Under the pieces are notes generated by a model. The model saw only the letters and a list, made by a program, of their open reading frames with translations. It was not told where the DNA came from and ran no database searches. Below, piece after piece: positions 1-6,806 of a stretch of DNA of 17,367 nt. The position numbers were made by a program, and so were the translations under genes. Source of the DNA: Nocardioides sp. (GTDB lineage Bacteria > Actinomycetota > Actinomycetes > Propionibacteriales > Nocardioidaceae); NCBI GenBank assembly GCA_003519585.1, contig DOWL01000103.1:5435-22801 (forward strand), in the 5' to 3' direction. Positions within the stretch are counted from its first letter, which is position 1. The number at the start of each line of letters is the position of its first letter.

Positions 1-190
1 GGGCGGGGGGAGCCGCTTCTTCACGATGCGCCGCGGCTCGCTATTGGTGCTGGTGAACTTCGGCGAGACACCCGTGGCCTCAGAGGTCGGGCCGGCAGAG
101 CTGCTCTTCGAGACGGAGTCAGGGGTCGATCTCGATGAGGGCGTGATCACGCTCCCCGGGCACGCGGGAGCGTTGGTGCGGCAGTGCTGA
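1..190 (+). CDS. C-terminal end of a GH13-type enzyme, probably malto-oligosyltrehalose trehalohydrolase (partial)
   Basis: An open frame enters from the left edge and stops with TGA at 188-190, giving about 62 residues. The visible part reads FFTMRRGSLLVLVNFGET near its start, then an ELLFET-type segment and a LPGHAGALVR end. This pattern (an arginine-glycine turn, a VVVN-like strand followed by a small acidic loop, and a final LPxxxxAVLR strand) is typical of the all-beta C-terminal domain that closes alpha-amylase family proteins such as TreZ, which releases trehalose from maltooligosyl trehalose. The catalytic barrel lies outside the window, so the enzyme cannot be fixed. Alternatives are another GH13 amylase or a trehalose synthase. 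The gene is convergent with the lipoprotein gene at 237-968. Confidence 0.5.
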   Translation, partial: GGGSRFFTMRRGSLLVLVNFGETPVASEVGPAELLFETESGVDLDEGVITLPGHAGALVRQC

Positions 191-230
191 GCCGAGCTGA
201 CCCGAGCTGACCCGAGCTGACCCGGCTGAA
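191..230. repeat. 10-bp tandem repeat, nearly 4 copies
   Basis: Directly after the TGA of the upstream gene there are four back-to-back 10-mers: gccgagctga, cccgagctga, cccgagctga and cccggctgaa. The middle two are identical and the outer two are degenerate. The array fills the 46-nt gap between two convergent genes. Its unit ends in TGA, like the stop codon, so it may have arisen by slippage at the gene end. It does not fold into a strong hairpin. Confidence 0.8.
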
Positions 231-236
231 CAGAGA

Positions 237-968
237 TCAGAGCGTCGCGGGGTCGACGACCTGGTCCGCGGACGGCGCCTCGACCTCGACGTCCTCGTCG
301 AAGCCGCTGAAATCGATCTGGCCCGGCTGGTCGCCCTCGGTCCGCTCGATCCTCACCAGGTAGTGCTTGCCCTCCACGAGCACGTAGCCGACCGAGCTGC
401 CGTCGGTGTCGCTCTGCTCGACCTTGACGACCTCCTGACCGTCGACCTCGTCGGTGCCGGTGGCGGTGTACTCGCCCCCGTCACCCTCGTCCTTGAAGAT
501 GTTGTCGAAGAAGGCGTTGAGGTCGCAGAACTGGGAGAAGTTCTCGTCGTTGTCGATCACCCACTTGTCGCCCACCGCGGCGATGATCGTGTCGGCGTCG
601 TCGGGAGCCTGCTCCCGCCAGAAGGCCTCGTCGGGCCGGAACCAGTTCTCGCCGTCCACGGCCAGCACCTCGGCGGTGCCCGCACCGATCCCGATCGTCC
701 CCGTGCACGCGCCGTCCGAGCTGGCCTGGATGTCGAGCTTCACCGACGAGTCGGTGGAGTTGATCTCGCCGGAGTAGGTCATCGAGTCGAGCGACTTCAT
801 ATCGGCCTTGGCCGCGGCCGCGATCTCGTCGCCCGACTGTTGGGCGAAGTCTCCAGCGGAGTCACCGGAGTCACCCGAGCTACCGGAGGAGTCGTCACCA
901 CCGCCGCAGCCGGTCGCGAGCAGGAGCGCGGAGACAGCGGCGATCGCGCCGAGACGAAGGGAGGTCAT
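237..968 (-). CDS. LppX/LolA-like lipoprotein
   Basis: 243 residues. The N-terminus is a lipoprotein signal: a short basic start, a hydrophobic stretch and the lipobox LLATGC with Cys21 as the predicted lipidated residue. A low-complexity Gly/Ser/Asp linker follows (about residues 22-45), then a soluble domain. Segments such as LDSMTYSGEI, VDGENWFRP and DKWVI resemble the LolA-like beta-barrel fold of actinobacterial LppX/LprG lipoproteins, which bind lipids on the outer face of the membrane. The start ATG overlaps the stop of the HxlR-type regulator gene (ATGA, 965-968), so the two are probably co-transcribed and translationally coupled. The lipoprotein call is firm. The family call rests on pattern recognition only, and the substrate is unknown. 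Confidence 0.75.
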   Translation of the reverse strand: MTSLRLGAIAAVSALLLATGCGGGDDSSGSSGDSGDSAGDFAQQSGDEIAAAAKADMKSLDSMTYSGEINSTDSSVKLDIQASSDGACTGTIGIGAGTAEVLAVDGENWFRPDEAFWREQAPDDADTIIAAVGDKWVIDNDENFSQFCDLNAFFDNIFKDEGDGGEYTATGTDEVDGQEVVKVEQSDTDGSSVGYVLVEGKHYLVRIERTEGDQPGQIDFSGFDEDVEVEAPSADQVVDPATL

Positions 969-1363
969 GGCTGCCGATCATAGGTTGACCGGGCGGCGAG
1001 GACGTCTTCCATGTGCGCCTCGGCCCAATCCTTCAGGCCGTGGATGACACGCTGCAACGAATGACCGAGATCGGTGAGTTCGTAGGTCACGGTGACCGGC
1101 ACGGACGCGGTGACGGTGCGCGTGACGAGGCCGTCCCGTTCGAGGGTGCGCAGGGTCTGGGTCAGCATCTTCTGGCTGACCCCGGCGATGGTCCGGGAGA
1201 GCTGGGAGTACCGCCGTGGTCCTCGCTCGAGCGCCACCATCACCAGCGTCACCCACTTATCGGAGAGTCGGTCGAGCAGTTGCCGGCTCGGGCATTCGGC
1301 CAGGAACACGTCGTAGTCGGCCTTCTCGGCCGCGCGACGCTGGGCCGCGGTCATCGTGGGCAT
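965..1363 (-). CDS. HxlR/DUF24-family transcriptional regulator, QorR/YodB-like
   Basis: About 132 residues. It has the winged-helix layout of the HxlR family: CPSRQLLDRLSDKWVTLVMV, then GPRRYSQL, then GVSQKMLTQTLRTLERDGLV and the wing strand TVTYELTDLG. Cys24 (in AECPSRQ) aligns with the conserved N-terminal cysteine that senses quinones and oxidants in YodB, HypR and QorR; redox sensing here is inferred from that family. The gene is divergent from an MDR-type quinone oxidoreductase gene, the same arrangement as qorR-qor2, so the neighbour is the likely target. Three in-frame ATGs compete (1375, 1363, 1354). I chose 1363 because a GGAG lies just upstream, although its spacing is short. The stop overlaps the lipoprotein start by 4 nt. 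Confidence 0.85.
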   Translation of the reverse strand: MPTMTAAQRRAAEKADYDVFLAECPSRQLLDRLSDKWVTLVMVALERGPRRYSQLSRTIAGVSQKMLTQTLRTLERDGLVTRTVTASVPVTVTYELTDLGHSLQRVIHGLKDWAEAHMEDVLAARSTYDRQP

Positions 1364-1387
1364 GGTGGGCTCCATCGGGTGGGTTAC

Positions 1388-1401
1388 GCACTTCAAGGTG
1401 C
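1388..1401. promoter_or_regulatory. Imperfect palindrome in the HxlR-MDR divergent gap, possible operator
   Basis: GCACTTCAAGGTGC pairs at 5 of 7 positions about its centre (GCAC/GTGC arms). It lies 13-25 nt upstream of the regulator's possible starts and about 85 nt upstream of the MDR start, in the only intergenic gap between them. HxlR-family regulators bind short dyads in such gaps. This is a position-based inference; no binding motif for this exact protein is known to me. Confidence 0.35.
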
Positions 1402-1486
1402 CTGCTCTCCAACAGGAAGCGCCTTGGTCGACGGGTTTGTTCCGACCACTGCACACCTTCCCTTCCATCACTCCAGGAGGAGCACC

Positions 1487-2395
1487 ATGAGCACCACCTT
1501 CCGCGCCGCCGTCGTCACCCGCCCCGGCGAGCCCGACGCCATCTCGATCCTCGACCTTCCCGTCGTGCCATTGGAGCCCGGCCAGGTTCGGGTCGCCGTG
1601 GCGGCAGCCACCGTCAACCCCGTCGATGTCGCCGTGCGGGACGGTGTACTCCACCGCGCCGGCGTCATCGACCAACCCGAGCGGACCGGTCTGGGCTGGG
1701 ACTTCGCCGGCACCGTCCTCGAAGCCGGCGCGGGTGTCGACCTGGCACCGGGCACCCCGGTCGCGGGCCTGGTCGGCGGGCTCGACCGCGACTTCGGGAC
1801 CTACGCCGAACAGCTCGTCCTCCCCGCCACCGATGTGGCCGTCGTGCCGGACGGCCTCGACCCGGTCGCGGCAGCCACGGTGCCGCTCAACGCGGCTACG
1901 GCGTTGCAGTTGGTCGACATCCTCGGCGACGGAAACGGACAGTCGTTGCTCGTCACCGGCGTGGCCGGCGCCGTGGGCGGCCATGTCGTCCCGTTCGCGC
2001 TCGAACGCGGCTGGCTGGTCACCGGGCTCGGCCGGGCGGCGGACGAGGAGTTCGTCCGGGGACTCGGGGCCGAGTTCACCGCCGAGTCCACCACCGGCTG
2101 GGACGCGGTCGCCGATGCCGCGGTGCTCCAGGAGCGGGCGGTCGCACTGGTCCGCGACGGCGGCCGGTTCGTCGGCGTCCAGCCGTCCTTCCCACCGCCG
2201 ACCGAGCGCGGTATCACGATCCAGGCCGTGGGCGTGGTGCCCAACGGCGCCCAATTGGCCACGCTGCTCGACCGTACGGCGCGCGGCGAGCTCCCCGTAC
2301 GCATCGCCGAGGTGCTCCCCCTCGACCGTCTCGACGAGGCCCACGCCGCGGTCGCGAAGGGCGGCGTCCGCGGCCGCTACGTCCTCGTCCCCTGA
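1487..2395 (+). CDS. Quinone oxidoreductase-like MDR family NADP-dependent oxidoreductase
   Basis: 302 residues, normal for zinc-independent quinone reductases of the medium-chain dehydrogenase family. The N-terminal GroES-like domain (about residues 1-115) includes ATVNPVDVAVRDG and WDFAGTVLEAG. The Rossmann domain carries the nucleotide-binding turn VTGVAGAVGGHVV at residues 156-168, and the C-terminus ends RGRYVLVP. The structural and catalytic zinc cysteines are absent, as in QOR enzymes, which reduce quinones or enones with NADPH. A strong AGGAGG with 6-nt spacing sets the ATG at 1487. The gene is divergent from the HxlR regulator, whose family often represses such genes until quinones or electrophiles modify its cysteine. 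The exact substrate cannot be read from sequence. Confidence 0.88.
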   Translation: MSTTFRAAVVTRPGEPDAISILDLPVVPLEPGQVRVAVAAATVNPVDVAVRDGVLHRAGVIDQPERTGLGWDFAGTVLEAGAGVDLAPGTPVAGLVGGLDRDFGTYAEQLVLPATDVAVVPDGLDPVAAATVPLNAATALQLVDILGDGNGQSLLVTGVAGAVGGHVVPFALERGWLVTGLGRAADEEFVRGLGAEFTAESTTGWDAVADAAVLQERAVALVRDGGRFVGVQPSFPPPTERGITIQAVGVVPNGAQLATLLDRTARGELPVRIAEVLPLDRLDEAHAAVAKGGVRGRYVLVP

Positions 2396-2401
2396 GCCAA
2401 T

Positions 2402-2476
2402 CGCCGGGATACTCCGTGACGTTCTGCAGGTCCGAACAGCGTTCGAGCATGCACTTCGTCACGGACTATCCCGGCG
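2402..2476. terminator. Long hairpin between convergent genes, probable bidirectional terminator
   Basis: Positions 2402-2421 and 2457-2476 are inverted repeats matching at 19 of 20 positions; the single mismatch is C2412 against C2466. The 35-nt loop has its own small stem (CGAAC/GTTCG) and TGCA at both ends. The element fills the 87-nt gap between the MDR stop (2395) and the MMPL stop (2483), so transcripts from either side would fold it. No T-run follows, which is common in GC-rich actinobacterial terminators. It is unusually long for a terminator, so a small mobile or recombination-type palindrome remains possible. Confidence 0.7.
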
Positions 2477-2482
2477 TGGCGG

Positions 2483-4669
2483 TCATACTCCCGCGGTCTC
2501 GGGTTCGCGAGCGGCGGGCGGCGGGGAGGCGTCCTCGCCGCCCTCGCGGAACCCGTGGCGGCGCCACCAGCGGGCCAGCGGAGCGGGGGCCCACCAGTTC
2601 CACGGGCCGAGCACCTTCATCGTGGCCGGTACCAGTACGCCGCGGACGATCGTGGCGTCGACCAGCAGGGCGACGAGCATGCCGATGCCGAGCATCTTCA
2701 TGAACACGATCCCGCTGAGCGCGAACGCCCCGATGACGACGGCGAGCAGTACGGCGGCGCTGGTGATGATCCGGCCGGTCTTCTGGACACCGGTGACGAC
2801 GGCGAGGTCGTTGTCGCCGGTGCGGTCGTACTGCTCGCGGATCCGCGAGAGGAGGAAGACCTCGTAGTCCATCGACAGCCCGAACAGGATGGCCAGCATC
2901 AGGATCGGGTTCGTCGCGTCGAGGAAGCCCTGAGGCGTGAAATCGAGCACTCCCGACAGGTGTCCGCTGCTGAAGATCCAGGTGATGATGCCGAAGGACG
3001 CGGTGATCGAGAGCAGGTTCATGACGATCGCCTTGAACGGCAGCACCACCGAGCCGAACGCCACGAACAGCAGCACCAGCATCACGCCTGCGACGATCAG
3101 CCCCATGTAGATCAGGTGTGAGCCGACGGAGTCGATGAGGTCGACGGTGTTGGCGCTCAGGCCACCGACCAGCACCGACCCCGAGTCCGGCTCGATCTCG
3201 CGGAGCTGCTGCACCATCTCCTGGCTCGCCTCGGTCTGGCTGTTGCCGGCCCAGGACACCCGGAGCAACGTGTCGTCGCCCTTCGCGGCCACGGTCTGTA
3301 CGGCGAGCACGCCGTCGACCTGCGCCACCTGCTCGGCGTACGCCGCCACGTCGGCCTCGGACGCGCCTTGCACCAACAGCGACGCGGTCGAGGTCTCGGG
3401 ACCGAACTCCGCGAGCTTCTCGGCGGCCACGTGCGCCGGGGCATCGGAGGGGAGTACGCGGTAGTCGACGCTGCCCCACTTCACGCCGAGGAACGGCGAG
3501 GCGATGAGCAGCAGAAGGGCGACCGTGCCGACGATGACCAGCCACGGCCGGCGCATCACGCCGCGGGCCAGCGCCGCCCAACGGCCGTGGGCGTCATCGA
3601 CCACGACCGGCCGGTGTCGCCGCCAGGGCAGCCGGCCGGCGTCGACCCGGCGGCCCAGCAGCCGCAGCGTCGCGGGCAGCACGGTCAGCGCCGCGAGCAT
3701 CGCCACGAGGACCGCGGCCATGCCGCCGTACCCCATGCTGCGGAGGAACGCCTGCGGGAAGATCAGCAGGCTCGACATGGCGGCGGCGACCGTCAGGCCT
3801 GAGAAGAGCACGGTGCGTCCGGCGGTCGCCATCGTGCGCCGGATCGCGTCGGGCACCGCCTCGGGGTCGTCCACCGGACGCAGCGCGAGCTCCTCACGGA
3901 AGCGGCTGATCACGAACAGGGCGTAGTCGATCGCCAGCCCGATGCCGAGCAGGGAGATCACGTTGACGGAGAAGACCGAGACGTCGGTGAAGTTCGAGAT
4001 GACGCGCACCAGCGCCAGGGCGCCGACCATCGCGAGCAGACCCACCAGGGCTGGCATCGTGGCGGCGACCAGGCTGCCGAAGATCAGCAGGGCCAGGAGA
4101 ATCACGATCGGCATCGAGATCGTCTCGGCGCGGGCGAGGTCCTCGCTGGTGATCTCGTTGACGTCGTTGAAGACCGCGAACGCACCAGCCAGATCGGTCT
4201 CGAGACCGGAGGACGCCGGGGCCTCGAGCGTTGGCTCGAGGTCGTCGTAGTTGGCGAGGAAGTCGCTCTGGCTCCCGCCGGTCAGTGAGATCAGCACCTG
4301 GGCTGAGTGGCCGTCGTCGCTGACCAGCCCGGCGTCCGGCGGCGCGGCGTAGTAGGGGACCACGGTGCTGGTGGTCCCGGGGGCGAGCCCGGCCACGATC
4401 TGCTCGACGGCGGCCCGGAACTCCGGGTCGGTGGCCACCCGGTCCGGGCTGGAGTAGATCGCGACGACGTCGACGCCCTGATTGCCGAAGGTGTCGCGCT
4501 CGGCGACCAGCTCGCGAGCCGACTCCGACCCCTTGTCGTCGAACCCGCCCTGCGAAAGGTGGTCGAAGACGCCGAATCCGTACGCCCCGGCGGCGACGGC
4601 CACGGCGAGGCCAGCCAGCAAGACGGCGAGGGCCCGGCGGGCGACGAATGCTCCCCAGCGCTCGATCAT
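2483..4669 (-). CDS. MMPL/RND family transporter
   Basis: 728 residues, in the usual MMPL size range. The protein shows two similar halves: an N-terminal membrane helix (about 12-33), a periplasmic-type domain (about 35-180), a block of helices with GIGLAIDYALFVISRFREE (Asp248-Tyr249), a cytosolic linker (about 340-372), then a second half with another extracellular domain (about 395-515) and GLSMDYEVFLLSRIREQ (Asp601-Tyr602). The paired Asp-Tyr residues match the proton-relay pairs of MmpL3. Family members export lipids, glycolipids or drugs. The divergent TetR gene and the shared repeat-bearing gap suggest TetR control, so an efflux role is plausible but inferred. The ATG at 4669 is chosen over GTG at 4675 because AAGGAG lies 5 nt upstream of the ATG. 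Confidence 0.93.
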   Translation of the reverse strand: MIERWGAFVARRALAVLLAGLAVAVAAGAYGFGVFDHLSQGGFDDKGSESARELVAERDTFGNQGVDVVAIYSSPDRVATDPEFRAAVEQIVAGLAPGTTSTVVPYYAAPPDAGLVSDDGHSAQVLISLTGGSQSDFLANYDDLEPTLEAPASSGLETDLAGAFAVFNDVNEITSEDLARAETISMPIVILLALLIFGSLVAATMPALVGLLAMVGALALVRVISNFTDVSVFSVNVISLLGIGLAIDYALFVISRFREELALRPVDDPEAVPDAIRRTMATAGRTVLFSGLTVAAAMSSLLIFPQAFLRSMGYGGMAAVLVAMLAALTVLPATLRLLGRRVDAGRLPWRRHRPVVVDDAHGRWAALARGVMRRPWLVIVGTVALLLLIASPFLGVKWGSVDYRVLPSDAPAHVAAEKLAEFGPETSTASLLVQGASEADVAAYAEQVAQVDGVLAVQTVAAKGDDTLLRVSWAGNSQTEASQEMVQQLREIEPDSGSVLVGGLSANTVDLIDSVGSHLIYMGLIVAGVMLVLLFVAFGSVVLPFKAIVMNLLSITASFGIITWIFSSGHLSGVLDFTPQGFLDATNPILMLAILFGLSMDYEVFLLSRIREQYDRTGDNDLAVVTGVQKTGRIITSAAVLLAVVIGAFALSGIVFMKMLGIGMLVALLVDATIVRGVLVPATMKVLGPWNWWAPAPLARWWRRHGFREGGEDASPPPAAREPETAGV

Positions 4670-4674
4670 GGTCA

Positions 4675-4680
4675 CTCCTT
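4675..4680 (-). promoter_or_regulatory. Shine-Dalgarno that decides the MMPL start
   Basis: On the minus strand AAGGAG is followed by 5 nt and then ATG (4667-4669). The in-frame GTG at 4673-4675 overlaps this site and therefore cannot be the start it serves. Confidence 0.8.
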
Positions 4681-4700
4681 GGTGAACATCTATTAGGATT

Positions 4701-4748
4701 GTGAACGGCGTTTACCGTAAACGGTGTAAACTTACGCTGTCAACGGCG
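4701..4748. promoter_or_regulatory. Three direct repeats (GTNAACGGYG), probable TetR operator region
   Basis: The 10-mers gtgaacggcg (4701), gtaaacggtg (4717) and gtcaacggcg (4739) share GTNAACGGYG, spaced 16 and 22 nt apart. Between and around them are GTTTAC/GTAAAC half-sites, including the perfect palindrome GTTTACCGTAAAC (4710-4722). The region is AT-richer than its surroundings and lies between the divergent MMPL and TetR genes. A TetR-family repressor commonly binds such a gap and controls both genes. Which repeat or dyad is the true operator is not decidable by eye. Confidence 0.65.
4714..4743 (-). promoter_or_regulatory. Predicted promoter of the MMPL gene (TTGACA-18-TACGGT)
   Basis: On the minus strand a perfect -35 TTGACA (4743-4738) is followed by 18 nt and the -10-like TACGGT (4719-4714, TANNNT type). 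It points toward the MMPL start at 4669, which would leave a leader of roughly 40 nt. Two of the three GTNAACGGYG repeats and the GTTTACCGTAAAC palindrome overlap it, so a bound repressor would block it. Confidence 0.65.
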
Positions 4749-4758
4749 AAAGGGATGC

Positions 4759-5535
4759 ATGAGCATCGAGGTGGACACCCCCAGCGGCACGGCACAGACA
4801 CGTCGGGAGCGACAGCGCGAGGCGACGTACGCCGAGATCGTGCGGGTCTCCCGCGATCTCCTGGCCGAGGGGGCGGAGCTGTCGTTGCGCGCGGTGGCTG
4901 CCCGGATGGGCATGACCGCGCCCGCGCTCTACCGCTACGTCGGCAACTACCAGGAGCTCATCGACCTGGTCGCCTTCGAGATCGACCGGGCCGCCACCGA
5001 GACCTTCGCGGCGGCGGCCGAGGCGTTGCCCGAGGACGACTACGCCGGACGGCTGGTCGCCTCGACAGTGGAGTTCCGGATGTGGGCGCTGGCCAACCCG
5101 CGCGAGTTCGGCCTGGCCTTCGCCAACCCCGTCGCCGAGCCGAAGAACGCCCGACGCGAGATGCTCACGCTCTCCTGCTCGGGCCACCTCTGCACCGACC
5201 AGATGCGGGCGCTGTGGGAGCACAACCACCACCCGATCCCCGCGCTCGACGACCTGCCGCCAGCGGTCCGCGAGGCCGTCCTCGACCCGCTCATCCCGGC
5301 CGAGGTGGAGGGGCTCGCCAGGGAGGACCGCGGACTGCTGTGGATCTACATGCAGGGCTGGAACGTGCTGTACGGCGTGGTCGCGCTCGAGGTCTTCGGC
5401 CACATGGACCCGCGGATCATCGAGTCCGGCGAGATGTTCGTCGAGGCGGTGCGGGCCTTCGCACCCAAGCTCGGACTGGCCGACGACACGGATCGGCTGG
5501 TCGCCCAGATCCGCGAGCGGATCTTGCGGGGCTGA
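4759..5535 (+). CDS. TetR/AcrR-family transcriptional regulator
   Basis: 258 residues. The N-terminal helix-turn-helix is clear at about residues 20-72: EATYAEIVRVSRDLLAEGAE, then LRAVAARMGMTAPALYRYV, then NYQELIDLV. The remainder is a mostly helical ligand and dimer domain with the WHG-type character seen in many actinobacterial TetR proteins. The ATG at 4759 follows AAAGGG at a short but usable distance; a nearby ATG at 4755 is out of frame. The gene is divergent from the MMPL transporter across an 89-nt gap with repeats, so self-regulation and control of the transporter are likely. The ligand is unknown. Its TGA directly abuts the stop of the convergent HAD gene, with no bases between. Confidence 0.9.
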   Translation: MSIEVDTPSGTAQTRRERQREATYAEIVRVSRDLLAEGAELSLRAVAARMGMTAPALYRYVGNYQELIDLVAFEIDRAATETFAAAAEALPEDDYAGRLVASTVEFRMWALANPREFGLAFANPVAEPKNARREMLTLSCSGHLCTDQMRALWEHNHHPIPALDDLPPAVREAVLDPLIPAEVEGLAREDRGLLWIYMQGWNVLYGVVALEVFGHMDPRIIESGEMFVEAVRAFAPKLGLADDTDRLVAQIRERILRG

Positions 5536-6096
5536 CTACCCGAGGACGCCGTCGTAGTTCGGCAGCCGGTACGCGCGCTCGTAGCCGTCGCCCTCGAAGT
5601 CGGTGTCGTTGTTGCCGATGTTCGCGATCAATGTGTAGCCCCGCGCCGCGAACAGGTCGCGGCACCGCTGCTTGCCGTAGACCAGCGTGCGGCCCTGCCC
5701 ACGCAGGCACAGTGCGTCGACGGGGAAGCCGTTGCGCTGCAACTGACCGGTGGTGCTCTTGCGCATCCCGGCCACGCGGCCGGTGTTGAACAGCACGGCC
5801 ACCCCGCGCCGGTCGAGGAAGCGGGCGAGCTTGAGCATCCGGGGGATCGCACCGCCGCCGTCGTAGTACGTCGCGAGCACGGTGTTGTCGATGTCGAAGT
5901 TGACCGCCAGCACCTCGTCGGGATCCTTGGCCGCGATCCGCGCGCGGAACTGCTTGTAGGACCCGGTCATCACCGTGGCCACGTCGGCCAGCCACTGCTC
6001 GCGCGACGGCACATCGCGTGCCTGCGCGGGCGCGGCAGGGCAGAGCCCAGCGGCGAGGACGAGGGCGAGCAAGGGCGCGAGGAGCAGTCGCGTCAT
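5536..6096 (-). CDS. Secreted HAD-superfamily phosphatase (acid phosphatase-like)
   Basis: 186 residues. It starts with a Sec-type signal peptide (hydrophobic residues 4-18, likely cut after AQA at about residue 26). All four HAD motifs are present: I, NFDIDNTVL with the nucleophile Asp68 and Asp70; II, LFNTGR with Thr105; III, Lys142 in YGKQRC; IV, GNNDTDF (Asn163, Asp164, Asp166). The size and placement suit a class-B/HAD acid phosphatase-like enzyme acting outside the membrane on a phosphoester; the substrate is unknown. ATG 6096 is preferred over GTG 6105 because TACCGT ends 7 nt upstream, consistent with a leaderless transcript. The gene lies 21 nt after the sirtuin stop, so it may be read both from upstream and from its own promoter. 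Confidence 0.82.
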   Translation of the reverse strand: MTRLLLAPLLALVLAAGLCPAAPAQARDVPSREQWLADVATVMTGSYKQFRARIAAKDPDEVLAVNFDIDNTVLATYYDGGGAIPRMLKLARFLDRRGVAVLFNTGRVAGMRKSTTGQLQRNGFPVDALCLRGQGRTLVYGKQRCRDLFAARGYTLIANIGNNDTDFEGDGYERAYRLPNYDGVLG

Positions 6097-6103
6097 GTGG
6101 ACC

Positions 6104-6109
6104 ACGGTA
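6104..6109 (-). promoter_or_regulatory. -10 element of the HAD gene, predicted leaderless start
   Basis: TACCGT on the minus strand is followed by exactly 7 nt and the ATG at 6096. No Shine-Dalgarno is present and the -35 region is weak. If used, transcription would begin at or next to the A of ATG. The element also overlaps the alternative GTG start at 6105, which argues against that start. Confidence 0.5.
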
Positions 6110-6117
6110 GCTGGGAC

Positions 6118-6804
6118 TTAGCCCAACAGCTCATTCACCCACGCCGGGACCAGTTCGCCGGCCGGTCCGTGCCGGGCCTCGTCGAACCATGCGGTGCCCT
6201 CGCTCGGGACCAGGTTGAGCTCGAGCGTGCGCGCGCCGTACGTCGCGGCCGCCTGCACGAAGCCGGCCGCCGGGTAGACCGCACCGGACGTGCCGATGGA
6301 GACGAACAGATCGGCCCGCTCGAGGGCGAGGAAGATCCGGTCGAGGTCGTAGGGGATCTCGCCGAACCACACGACGTCGGGGCGCAGCTCGGTGGTGCCG
6401 CAGCCCGGACACGGCGGGAAGTCGCCGAGCTCCCCGGTCCAGGGGAAGCGGCCGCCGCAGGACCGGCACAGCGCCGAGAGCAACTCCCCGTGCATGTGCA
6501 GCACCCGGGTCGAGCCGGCCCGCTCGTGCAGGTCGTCGATGTTCTGGGTCACCACGAGCAGGTCGTCGCCGACGGCCTCTTCGAGCCGGGCGAGCGCCTC
6601 GTGGGCGGGGTTGGGCGCGACCCCGGACAGTGCCTCGCGGCGGGCGTCGTAGAAGCGGTGCACCGTCGTGGGCTGCCGGTCGTAGGCCTCCGGCGTCGCG
6701 ACGTCCTCGACCCGGTGCCCCTCCCACAGGCCGTCGGCGTCCCGGAACGTCGGCACCCCGCTCTCGGCCGAGATCCCGGCCCCGGTGAGTACGACGATCC
6801 GCAC
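6118..6804 (-). CDS. SIR2-family NAD-dependent protein deacylase, class III (CobB/SIRT5-like)
   Basis: 228 residues. It uses NAD+ to remove acyl groups from lysines. Visible signatures are GAGISAESGVPTFRD (residues 8-22), TQNIDDLHERAG (86-97), the catalytic His105 in HMHGE, and a four-cysteine zinc site (Cys113/Cys116 and Cys132/Cys135). Tyr52 and Arg55 in FYDARR match the Tyr-x-x-Arg pair that SIRT5 and E. coli CobB use to bind acidic acyl groups, so desuccinylase or demalonylase activity is likely in addition to deacetylation; that is inferred from the family. The start is GTG at 6804, two bases after the methyltransferase stop, indicating coupled translation. The enzyme looks intact, and nothing suggests one of the SIR2 domains of antiphage systems. 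Confidence 0.92.
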   Translation of the reverse strand: MRIVVLTGAGISAESGVPTFRDADGLWEGHRVEDVATPEAYDRQPTTVHRFYDARREALSGVAPNPAHEALARLEEAVGDDLLVVTQNIDDLHERAGSTRVLHMHGELLSALCRSCGGRFPWTGELGDFPPCPGCGTTELRPDVVWFGEIPYDLDRIFLALERADLFVSIGTSGAVYPAAGFVQAAATYGARTLELNLVPSEGTAWFDEARHGPAGELVPAWVNELLG

Positions 6805-6806
6805 GG

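Noticed and set aside
965..2344. 459-codon minus-strand open frame across the MDR gene
   Set aside because: Only its C-terminal 130 or so codons are the HxlR gene. The rest is stop-free antisense of a GC-rich gene, with low-complexity Gly/Asp/Arg-rich translation and no domain.
2402..2476. Integron attC site
   Set aside because: The palindrome has the right size but lacks the GTTRRRY/RYYYAAC core sites at its ends, and no integrase is present.
6118..6804. SIR2 gene as part of an antiphage defence system
   Set aside because: It is a short, complete class III sirtuin with the zinc site and acyl-binding Tyr/Arg. No partner nuclease, STAND or Argonaute gene is nearby.
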